Of a stretch of 24,848 bases of DNA, positions 1 to 7,426 are shown piece by piece (position 1 is the first letter of the stretch; each line of letters begins with the position of its first letter). The notes under the pieces are model-generated. The model did no database searches and was not told the DNA's origin. It saw only the letters and a list, made by a program, of their open reading frames with translations. The DNA is from Chrysochromulina tobinii (Eukaryota; Haptophyta; Prymnesiales; Chrysochromulinaceae). The stretch lies in assembly GCA_001275005.1 (NCBI GenBank), contig JWZX01002347.1, positions 1-24,848 of the forward strand, given 5' to 3'. The position numbers and the translations under genes were made by a program.

Positions 1-875
1 GCCTCATCGGCATCGTCAACATGGGTGCTGCACTGGCAAACCTGGCGAATGGTGTGACCGTCGCCGTCCTCATCCACTACTTCAGCGCGTTTGCCATCTT
101 ACCGGCCCAGATGGTGCTGTTGCTGTTGCAGCTCATTCCTAACTTCATCTGCCGTCGCTGGATCCCAGACACGGAGACCAAGGACGGAGTGTCGAAGCCC
201 AATGCGAGCCAAGGCGACGGGGCCGCGTCCTCGGCCGCGCCCGAGACGAGGGACGACAGAGCGTGGTACATGAACCCGTTCACGCAGCTGATAGGCCTGT
301 GGCAGTTTGCCACGGTGCTCACCTTTTCTTGCATCGAGTTCCAGTACAACGCAACCCTCGCCCACTTTCTCGACGCCAACGGCATCGCCCAAGTCACTGC
401 GAATCTCGCCTCGGTGGCGAGCGTCGGCCAGACTTTCGTCAACCTTCTGATCACTCCGTTTCTGCTCCAGGTTGCCGGGACGTGGGCCGCACTACTGGTG
501 ACTCCCGCCGCATATGTGTTGGGCGAGTTTGGTATCATGTCGGACCAGACGGTTCGGATGGTCTTCATCTGCCGCTCGATGGACTTCATCTTCCGCTACA
601 CCGTCTCGGACAACACGAAGCAGATCCTCTATAAGTCTGTCCCGCCTCATCAGCTTATCGACGCGCGCGCCTTTACTGATGGCTCGATCAAGAAGCTCGC
701 CCCCATGCTCCTCGGTGGCATCCTGATCGTCGTGCAGGGGATCACTCACCTCGGGGCGTACGAGCTCGTCTTCCCTTTGGCGGTGTTTGCTATGGGCCTT
801 TCGGCCGGCCTAGTGCCACTGGTCTTGTACCTTGCCCAGATGAGCGAGGAGCAGCCCAATCAAGAGCTACATTGA
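1..875 (+). CDS. Nucleotide (ATP/ADP) transporter-like MFS membrane protein, 5' partial
   Basis: The frame is open to the left edge (codons before the Met at 21 read LIGIVN in the same helix-like sequence), so this is the C-terminal part of a larger gene; the stop is TGA at 873-875. About 290 residues remain. Hydrophobic segments lie at roughly residues 1-50 (counted from the Met at 21) and, after a polar linker (about 50-85), in four or more further helices. The stretch around FRYTVSDNTKQILY, followed by DARAFTDGSIKKLAPMLLGG, resembles the conserved RYS...ELLYLP...KAFID...R...GG block of the TLC/Npt-type ATP/ADP and nucleotide transporters. In algae such carriers exchange nucleotides across plastid or other organelle membranes; that role here is inference. 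A more general MFS carrier is the alternative. No introns are evident. Confidence 0.68.
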   Translation, partial: LIGIVNMGAALANLANGVTVAVLIHYFSAFAILPAQMVLLLLQLIPNFICRRWIPDTETKDGVSKPNASQGDGAASSAAPETRDDRAWYMNPFTQLIGLWQFATVLTFSCIEFQYNATLAHFLDANGIAQVTANLASVASVGQTFVNLLITPFLLQVAGTWAALLVTPAAYVLGEFGIMSDQTVRMVFICRSMDFIFRYTVSDNTKQILYKSVPPHQLIDARAFTDGSIKKLAPMLLGGILIVVQGITHLGAYELVFPLAVFAMGLSAGLVPLVLYLAQMSEEQPNQELH

Positions 876-1840
876 AGGCAAGCATGCATTAGACGATGTG
901 CATCAAAGGCAAGCATTCCCAGAAGCATCTTGGAGATATTTGAGGATAATTTGAGGATGACGATTCTACAACACCTCGGGCCGATCTGCACAGGATCGAG
1001 TGAGCCGAGAGGGCTGGACTACCTCTAGACTACCTGTCGACCCAGCCTGCTGACGTCGCGCTGATATTCGGGGCATTGAGGGCAACCGCGGTAAAACCGC
1101 GGGGCAAATGCCCGGTGTGCTTGGGTGTGTGAGCTAACACCGGCGCTGGCCGCTGCTGTCGCATAAATGCCCGCGGGTGCTCGGTCTCGACGGACGCCAC
1201 AGACCGTTAACAGACCGTCGACTGGACACAGCGGGCCTGCAGCGGGCTCCGTGCCTGTGTGCGGGCCAGTGCGGTTTCTGCCGTACTCGAGTGCGGTACC
1301 ACAGTGCGGTCTCGGGGGCACGTCTGCACGAACCGGCCGGATGACGGTTCACGGTACTTGGGTGGGCCGAGAGCTAGCCGAGAGCGCCCAGAACCGGCTT
1401 CGTGAGCGATTTTGACGCCGCGGTTGTGCGCGCGCGGTGCGGTATGTCTTAGGTATGTCGTGTTCGTGTACCCTGTTATACTCACTCCTTCTCACCCGCC
1501 CCGTCTCTCGCGTCGCTCCGCGCTCAGCACAACTGGGCGGGTGTGTAATTTACATTTGTGGAGTACATGGTGAGGTTCTAATTATATATATCTGAGTGAT
1601 TGATGAGTGATTTGTGACTTCGACGCGTGCTCGCTCCATACGACCCGACCATCGGGGTGCGACGAAAGATATGTGAGATCCGTCTGAATCTCGATCTCGA
1701 TCACTTGAGGGTGCCTAGATTTGAATCACAGGTTTCCCCTCATCGCCTCCGCCGCCACGGTCGTCGGTTCTGGTGCCGCTCACATCCAGGCACACCGAGG
1801 GACTGTTGGCTCAGTTATTCTTTTTCCTCTGCTTCTATTC
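876..1840. other. Gene-free stretch between convergent genes
   Basis: It separates the ends of the transporter (+) and adenylate kinase (-) genes, so it should carry both 3' UTRs. Visible structure is minor: an 11-base repeat (aaggcaagcat) at about 875 and 906, a CCGCGG-taaaa-CCGCGG small hairpin near 1087-1103, a repeated agaccgt motif near 1202-1218, and an A/T-rich run at about 1575-1595. The short ORFs on both strands look like chance ORFs in GC-rich DNA. I see no RNA gene. Confidence 0.6.
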
Positions 1841-2575
1841 TTAGACGTGCTGCTTCTCCTCGTTCTGATAGGTTATGGCAGCCTCGATGCTGGCCCACAC
1901 CTCAGGTTGCGGCCGGTTGGCGTCAATCTTGTGGACGACGCCCGCGGGCCCATAGTGATCGAGGATGGGAACTGTCATGGCGTGGTAATTCTCGAGGCGC
2001 GATTTGAGCGCCTCCTCGGTGTCGTCCTTTCGCTGCATCAGGGGCTCGCCCGTCTCATCGTCCAGCATCGTCTCTGCGCTAGGCTCCTGCTCGCCGAGGC
2101 TCTTGGGCGGGGCGAACTTGATGTGGTATGAACGCCCCGACTCCTTGTGTACCCACCGGCCGCAGATGCGCTCCGTGAGCACCTCGTCGGGCACATCGAG
2201 CGCCACCACGAAGCCGACCTTCTCGCCGGCCTCCGCCAGCATCGCATCGAGCATCTTGGTCTGCTCCATAGTGCGCGGGAAGCCATCGAGGATGAAGCCC
2301 TTGGAGCAGTCGTCCACCGCGATGCGCTCCTTGATGAGGTTCACCACCAGCTCATCGGAGACCAGACCTCCGCTCTTCATCACGCCTTCGGCCTGCTTGC
2401 CAAGCTCGGTGCCCGCAGCCACGGCCGCACGAAGCATGTCGCCCGTCGAGAGCTGAGGAATGCCGAGGGTCTCGACGATCTTGGGAGCCTGCGATCCCTT
2501 GCCCGCGCCAGGCGGACCGAAGAGGATCATGATCTTCTTATTAGGCGTGTCGGGCTTCGACGCGGCACAACCCAT
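1841..2575 (-). CDS. Adenylate kinase with N-terminal acylation motif
   Basis: A 244-residue adenylate kinase (ATP + AMP = 2 ADP). The P-loop GPPGAGKG is at residues 20-27, followed by the AMP-site signature STGDMLR, the DGFPRT motif, and the long-type LID region beginning [13 protein letters not shown], with no zinc-binding cysteines; [13 protein letters not shown] closes the LID. This is the usual length for the long-LID (AK2/bacterial) type. The N-terminus MGCAASK is a classic myristoylation context (Gly2, small residue at 6, Lys7) with Cys3 available for palmitoylation, so membrane attachment, for example to plasma or flagellar membrane, is predicted rather than a mitochondrial or plastid location. 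The ATG at 2575 is supported by this motif. The gene is intronless and its 3' end faces the transporter. Confidence 0.95.
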   Translation of the reverse strand: MGCAASKPDTPNKKIMILFGPPGAGKGSQAPKIVETLGIPQLSTGDMLRAAVAAGTELGKQAEGVMKSGGLVSDELVVNLIKERIAVDDCSKGFILDGFPRTMEQTKMLDAMLAEAGEKVGFVVALDVPDEVLTERICGRWVHKESGRSYHIKFAPPKSLGEQEPSAETMLDDETGEPLMQRKDDTEEALKSRLENYHAMTVPILDHYGPAGVVHKIDANRPQPEVWASIEAAITYQNEEKQHV

Positions 2576-2960
2576 GTTCGCCGAGAGAACAGAGAGGATC
2601 GGTCGTCGCGGACCCGCGCTTTAGGAATTCCAGGGTATGTTTCAATATGTTTCAACAAGTTTGCCGAAACGCCGAAAACGGAGGGAGAGCAATTGGAGGG
2701 TAATTGCATCGCCGATAACATGTAATTAATCCTTCCGGGAAAAAGGAGATGAATGTGTGGCGATTACCCGCGCGGGTTAGACGCTTATACCCGTGACCCC
2801 GTGAGCCGGGTCATGTGTGCTGATGTCTGACTAGCGTCAATTGTATATTATGTAAACAAGGTTCAGAGATGCCTGTTGTGAGAATTCGGTAAGAATTCGG
2901 CTATGATTTGGGTGTCGAACTTAAACTTATAGATGGTTTATATACCGTACTAATACGCTA
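2576..2960. other. Spacer: adenylate kinase 5' region and 3' flank of next gene
   Basis: Both neighbours are on the minus strand. It therefore holds the adenylate kinase promoter/5' UTR (near 2576-2750) and the 3' flank of the beta-propeller gene ending at 2961. It is more A/T-rich than the coding DNA around it. It has a perfect tandem 10-base duplication (tatgtttcaa, 2636-2655) and a doubled agaattcgg (2881-2889 and 2892-2900). No gene or RNA is recognised. Confidence 0.55.
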
Positions 2961-4532
2961 CTAAAGTGAAAGTTGAGCGCGGTCGCCTACTGCACGGCGC
3001 TTTCCGACAGCATGGCACGCAGACCGCATCCACTGCGGCTTACGGCGAGACGGCAGCTCAGAGTCAGAAAGTGGCAGCTCAGCTGTGCACATGCACTTCA
3101 GCACCGCGGCAGCGCTGAGGCGGTAACGCGAAACACGTGACCGCATGTCAGGCCTCATGGATGTACCAATAACTTCGTGGTGCAGGTAAATCCACAGCTC
3201 TCTGTTGCTAGTGGGACCGGCGCCCCGCAACACCATTCCGGCGACAGGGTGATCTTCATTGCGCCACTCAATCGGGCCCTGCCCTGATGCGCTGCTCGTG
3301 CGCCAGCCGAGGCGATGGCGTTGTATGTTGACAGGCCGCGAGAACTCACGACCATCTGTGGAGAAGGCGAGAGCAATGCAAGCTGAGGGCGGCTGGCTAA
3401 GTGGAAAGATCGCGATCAGCGAGGAGGGGTCTAGGGGGTTCCGCTGCACGTGGAAAAAGTAGAGGTCGGCAGACGCTGGAGGCAGTCCACGGATGCGAAT
3501 GGATCGCCAGGGCGTCCAGTTGCCCGTAAGCGCGGACCCCATGCTAGTCGTCGTCTGCACAAAGCGACCGCCAGCAGTCGCATGCTCCAGGATGTTTGCA
3601 CGAGCGAAGAGGCGGAAGACACCACTCGGAAGCTGCACAAGCGATAGCCGACCGTCAAAGTCGCAGACCGATGCCCCGAGCGCGACGTTCCCATTGGTCC
3701 ACTGTCTTACTGACGGAATTCGTCTCAGCCGCCGCTCAGCACAGTCACGCGGCTCGTTCACGTCGATGACCACGTCTGACAAGTGCCAATGCTGGGTGGA
3801 CTGTGACCATGGCCAGCCAACGCCTCGCGCAAATCGGATGCCTTCGCGCTCAGGAAAGCGGGCGAAGCTTTCTTCGCTTGGACCCATGCCTCCAGCCAGC
3901 ACGTACTCGTTATCGCCGAGGTTGATGACTGCGAGGTTATGCGCCATGCGCCGTTCGTTGGTGCCCAGGTCGGCAATTGCTGATATGCTGGGGAAGAGTT
4001 TCTCGCCATCATCATACGGGCAAGCGTTACGTGAAGGGCATCGAAAATCGAGACCTTCTGCATCAGTTGCCTTAAGCCAATGGATCTCCGCTGTGCTCGT
4101 CGGCAACCCCTTGAAGACGAGACAAAGGGACGCACCGCACTCAACGAGCGAATAGTAGCGCCATGGCCGGCCAACCGTTGCATTCACAACTGCTGCGGCG
4201 CTACGATTGGGCAGCAGCTCCGGGCCGCGGCAAATTTCATTTTGCCATGCATCGCGCCATACTGCCGGATCGGTATTTGCGACCAATCGATCGTACCAGG
4301 ATAAGATGCCGATTGCTTGCATGCGCTGCTTCGCCGCTTGTGCGGCTGCGTGACTTTTCTCCTTACGGGCATCCCTATTTTTGCCCTCTGCTTGATACCC
4401 GTCTCTCAGCTCCTTGCACGCTTTAGAACAGTGGATTAGTACGCTCACATTTTTTGTCTCGGCCGCTTTATGCTCCTTCGGCTTCTTTTGGCAGATGTTG
4501 GAGCAAAGCCGCACGAAGCGCTCGGTCGCCAT
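2961..4532 (-). CDS. Hypothetical protein, beta-propeller glycosidase-like
   Basis: 523 residues from an ATG at 4532. Residues about 100-490 look like a five-bladed-propeller fold of the GH32/GH43/sialidase kind: repeated beta-strand blocks such as RMAHNLAVINLGDNEYVLAGGM, DGRLSLVQLPSGVFRLFAR, GGRFVQTTTSM and LIAIFPLSQPPS...LAFSTDGREFSRP. I cannot assign catalytic acids with confidence and no substrate can be named. The first 70 residues are basic, with two C-x3-C pairs (C10/C14 and C35/C39), and contain no signal peptide, which is odd for a carbohydrate-active enzyme; a missed upstream exon or a wrong start is possible. By eye codon use is less GC-biased than in SPT16 or the MORN kinase, which may mean a lowly expressed or lineage-specific gene. 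Confidence 0.5.
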   Translation of the reverse strand: MATERFVRLCSNICQKKPKEHKAAETKNVSVLIHCSKACKELRDGYQAEGKNRDARKEKSHAAAQAAKQRMQAIGILSWYDRLVANTDPAVWRDAWQNEICRGPELLPNRSAAAVVNATVGRPWRYYSLVECGASLCLVFKGLPTSTAEIHWLKATDAEGLDFRCPSRNACPYDDGEKLFPSISAIADLGTNERRMAHNLAVINLGDNEYVLAGGMGPSEESFARFPEREGIRFARGVGWPWSQSTQHWHLSDVVIDVNEPRDCAERRLRRIPSVRQWTNGNVALGASVCDFDGRLSLVQLPSGVFRLFARANILEHATAGGRFVQTTTSMGSALTGNWTPWRSIRIRGLPPASADLYFFHVQRNPLDPSSLIAIFPLSQPPSACIALAFSTDGREFSRPVNIQRHRLGWRTSSASGQGPIEWRNEDHPVAGMVLRGAGPTSNRELWIYLHHEVIGTSMRPDMRSRVSRYRLSAAAVLKCMCTAELPLSDSELPSRRKPQWMRSACHAVGKRRAVGDRAQLSL

Positions 4533-4553
4533 TCTTTATCGTGTGAAACTCGA

Positions 4554-4706
4554 TTACCGGTACCGGTACCGGTAAAAAGTCACCGGGGGGAGCCGGGACA
4601 CGTACGGGACACACACGGGACACGCGGGCGCACAAAGGCACACGGACCACCGGTACCGGTCACCGGTACATGTACTATACCGTAAGACACCGGGGGAGCC
4701 GGGAGC
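4554..4706. repeat. ACCGGT palindrome and short direct-repeat cluster
   Basis: Positions 4554-4575 form a perfect 22-base palindrome made of three overlapping ACCGGT units bounded by TTA/TAA. Further ACCGGT copies lie near 4649-4667. A block of about 17 bases (caccggggg-agccggga) occurs at about 4581 and again at about 4688, and cgggacac recurs between about 4595 and 4625. The cluster lies directly upstream of the propeller gene's ATG (4532) and downstream of the HAD gene's stop (4770), so it sits in a promoter position. A regulatory role is inference; a simple-repeat expansion is the alternative. Confidence 0.7.
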
Positions 4707-4769
4707 CCGGGACATATCAGTAGACATAATTCACAGATTTGCTCGTTCGTCGTTGGCAGCGTGTACGCA

Positions 4770-5954
4770 TCACAAGCGGAACGCAGCGAGGACGTGCGTG
4801 GGTGCGACGCCCTCGTGCTCGCGCCCAAAGTGTTCAAGAAGCGCTTGGAGTCGCTCGGGTTTGGGCGGGAGCGCCCCCGCCTGCGGCACGCCAAGCTCGG
4901 TGCTGTGCACACCCGAGCAGCACAAGATCGAGTCGACGCCGTTGCGCGCCGCGCCGAGCACGTCGTGGTGGAGCGAGTCGCCCACCGCAGCAACGCGTGC
5001 GTCACGCCCAAGGCCCGCTCGCGCAAGCAGTGAGCGGCAGCGCTCGTAGATCAGCTTGTGCGGCTTGCCCACGAGACGCACATCCGTCGCCCCGAGCGCC
5101 TGGTACCGGTACGCGAGCTGCCCGGGCATGGGCGAGTCTTGGCCGTCGGGGCGGATCAGGTCAGGGTTGGCGACAAGGAGGGGCAGCCCACCTGGTCGGC
5201 GCGCCATCGCGGCCTGCAGCACCTCCTCCTCCGCCGCAATACTGTAGGGAACCGCAGGCTGTCTCAGAAGGTCTGGCCCGTGCCCAAGCATCGAAGAGAG
5301 ACCTCTCGCGAGCACAAAGTCCGCCTGGCTGATGGGTGAGGCGACCTTGCCCGCATCACGAACGTACTTCTCGTCGTCGGCGCCGTTGCCGAAGACGAAG
5401 CAGCGCATGCCGAGGTCGTCAAAGAGCGCGCCCGTGCCCGTTGTGCTCAGACCTCGGAACACGAGATCACCGGAGGTGACCACGCTGATCGGCGGCACGT
5501 CGCCTGGGCGCCCGAGCCCGGCTTCTTCGTCTTCATCCTCGCACGGCCCGAAACCCATCGCCCTTAGCCGCGCAAGCGTGTCTCCCTTACGCCGGCTCGA
5601 GTTGGAGATGATCACAATCTTCTTGCCAAGCTTCTGTAGCATACTCACCGCCTCGACGGCGCCCTCATACGCTGTCTTGCCATCTGCGCATCGAGACGCG
5701 GAGCAAAAGACGTATGCGGCAACCTAGGCGTGGGTAACATTCCTCCTGAGCTTCGTGGCTAGGAGGGCAGTGAAGAGGCACACACCATGAATGACGCCAA
5801 ATTGGTCGAGCAGGAAGGCATCATACTTATCAGACACGTCGAGGAGTGACGAAAGTGCAGTCGATGCCGTTGCAGATGCACACATGCGTACCGTGGCGGG
5901 CGGGCCTCGATGTTGCCGCAGCGCGGCGCTCGATGCGATGAGGACCGCGAGCAT
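4770..5954 (-). CDS. Class IIA HAD-superfamily hydrolase (TIGR01459-like), two exons
   Basis: Exons complement(5786..5954) and complement(4770..5683) join in frame to give 360 residues. Splicing restores the motif LLDQFGVIH|DGKTAYEGA: nucleophile Asp50 in a DxFGV motif I, as in plant and bacterial TIGR01459 proteins, which lack the second Asp. Motif II is IISNSSRR, the motif III lysine lies in VGKPHKLIYE, and motif IV is GDSLHHDVLGAARNG. The C-terminus PTHVLAAFRL matches the family's usual ending. The family dephosphorylates small metabolites; the substrate is unknown. The first 30 residues (MLAVLIASSAALRQHRGPP...) look like an organelle-targeting leader. Neither exon alone gives a complete enzyme. 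It diverges from the glycosyltransferase with 190 bases between starts. Confidence 0.87.
5684..5785 (-). other. Intron of HAD hydrolase gene (102 nt, GT-AG)
   Basis: The donor is CATG|GTGTGTGCC and the acceptor is ATGCGCAG|ATGGC on the minus strand, phase 1. Removal joins VIH to DGKTAY and rebuilds the conserved HAD motif I/cap boundary. The unspliced frame runs into a stop 21 codons past the junction. Confidence 0.88.
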
Positions 5955-6144
5955 ATTGTGTGGCCGACGTGTGGTGGTCTCGAGGGGCGAGATTTTTAGC
6001 GTGAACTGAACTGAACTGAGCTTGCGTTTACAGGTGTGAACAAGCTTGTGGGAACCCCGATGCAAACAGTTGGGTTTCGCTCTTCGCGCATACCGGTACG
6101 CGCCGAATCGCGCCTTTTGCCGCGCCCCACACACTCTTCTCACA
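5955..6144. promoter_or_regulatory. Presumed shared promoter of divergent HAD and glycosyltransferase genes
   Basis: 190 bases separate two start codons facing away from each other. There is a tandem gaact repeat near 6003-6018 and an ACCGGTA element near 6091, echoing the ACCGGT cluster at 4554-4706. No TATA box is obvious. The regulatory role is deduced from gene arrangement only. Confidence 0.4.
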
Positions 6145-7287
6145 ATGCCTCGACATCATGTTCTTAGTTGCACGCCGAGTGGCGGTAACTCGTCCGGATC
6201 GCAGACCATCTGCGTGCAAGCGTCGCCAAATCCAGAGTACGCATCGCAGCCCGGCAACTATGCACATTGGCTCCTCGCGCACCTCTTCCCACTCTTGAGC
6301 GGTGCCCTCAACATCTCCAACCGCACCTTTGTTGGTGAGCAGTGGCACATCATGCACGGCGGTAACACGGTTCTACCTGTATGGGCACCCCGATACGCTG
6401 AGCTCTTTGGCGTTACGTGCGTGCGAAGCACGGACGATTCGAGCGGAGGCCAGCTTCTCGGCTACGGATGTGACATGCGACTCAACGTGAGCGTTGCAGC
6501 TTTTGCATTCTGCCGGCGCGCCTTCTGGGCTTCCGATGCGCTTCGGCAAGTCTCCGCGTATTTGCGGTCACGGCTTCGGTTGCCGGCTCTATCCGAAGCT
6601 TCTATGACAGGGACGGCTTTCTCCAAGACATCACGGATTGTGATCTTGGAACGGCGAGGCACTGATGGTCGCCGTGGCTTTGTTGGACTCGAGCGTGCGT
6701 GCGAACCGGGGTTTGACAAGAGTGCTATCGAGCGCGGCGTGCTCACTCAGGGCATGGCGGTCGAATGCACGAGCTTCAACATGTCCACCCCACTCGCTGC
6801 GATGGCGCAAGCTGTTGGCTCGCCTGACGTGCGGGCCTTGATTTCCGGTCACGGGGCGGGATTGGCCAACGTGATTTACATGCAGGCCGGGGCGGCGATG
6901 GCCGAGTTCGATGCGATCAAGAACATGGGAAAGGCACGCAACTTCTACCAGTACTTAGCCGAGGGCCTGGGTGTGCGGAGCATCAAGGTATGGCTCAACG
7001 CGTCGGGCGCGCGCTTCTGCCCGCCGCGTGTGAACGCGTGCGGCAGCGGCAACCTCAACATGTACCGTGCGAGCATCAAGATATCTGCAACCGTTCTCGA
7101 CGACGTGCTGACAGAAGTGGCAGCCATTGGCCCACTACGAGATTGCGGCGTGGCGCGTGACGAGGAGGGTGCCAAGATGTATCGCGCCAAGCCGCGCCAG
7201 CCGGGGTGGGGTGCTTTGGAAATGCTCCCGTGGACCAAGGACCCTTCACCGTGGAACCGGAGCTACCTGCTCCCCCCTGTGTTTTAG
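6145..7287 (+). CDS. GT61/DUF563-type glycosyltransferase
   Basis: 380 residues from the ATG at 6145; the frame is open upstream but has no better ATG. Family hallmarks are GNYAHWLLAHLFPLL near residue 37, an RRAFWAS segment, VILERRGTDGRR, and the GT61 signature GHGAGLANVIYMQAGA at about 235-250 (HGAGL..N, then a hydrophobic run and Gly-Ala), with FDAIKNMG just after. GT61 enzymes transfer sugars such as xylose, arabinose or GlcNAc to glycans, normally in the Golgi or ER lumen. There is no visible signal anchor at this start, so an upstream leader exon may be missing, or the protein may be cytosolic. Several N-x-S/T sequons (NSS, NIS, NRT, NVS, NMS, NAS) fit a secretory protein. Substrate unknown. 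Confidence 0.76.
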   Translation: MPRHHVLSCTPSGGNSSGSQTICVQASPNPEYASQPGNYAHWLLAHLFPLLSGALNISNRTFVGEQWHIMHGGNTVLPVWAPRYAELFGVTCVRSTDDSSGGQLLGYGCDMRLNVSVAAFAFCRRAFWASDALRQVSAYLRSRLRLPALSEASMTGTAFSKTSRIVILERRGTDGRRGFVGLERACEPGFDKSAIERGVLTQGMAVECTSFNMSTPLAAMAQAVGSPDVRALISGHGAGLANVIYMQAGAAMAEFDAIKNMGKARNFYQYLAEGLGVRSIKVWLNASGARFCPPRVNACGSGNLNMYRASIKISATVLDDVLTEVAAIGPLRDCGVARDEEGAKMYRAKPRQPGWGALEMLPWTKDPSPWNRSYLLPPVF

Positions 7288-7300
7288 AAGAACAGGTAGC
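7262..7300 (+). other. Inverted repeat spanning the glycosyltransferase stop codon
   Basis: GCTACCTG (7262-7269) and CAGGTAGC (7293-7300) are perfect 8-base complements flanking the TAG at 7285-7287, with a 23-base loop. It could be an mRNA hairpin at the end of the coding region. Chance is possible. Confidence 0.45.
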
Positions 7301-7356
7301 CACTCCTAAGTTGTCAGTAGTAGCCCAGCTAGCCACTCTTACTGTAGGTTGTCAGT
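7297..7356. repeat. Imperfect direct repeat in the GT61-FKBP spacer
   Basis: The pattern tagccactc-(c/t)ta...gttgtcagt occurs at 7297-7320 and at 7330-7356, the second copy being a few bases longer. It fills most of the 139-base gap between the glycosyltransferase stop and the FKBP start. Confidence 0.6.
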
Positions 7357-7426
7357 TGAGTTAAGGAACTGCATTCACATCGGAGAATTTCTGTGCTGTT
7401 GAGACATTTTTGAATCGTATATCGAC

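Noticed and set aside
1025-1485. Overlapping ORFs of 70-98 codons on both strands
   Set aside because: Arg/Pro/Ala-rich, mutually overlapping and without motifs; typical chance ORFs in a GC-rich spacer.
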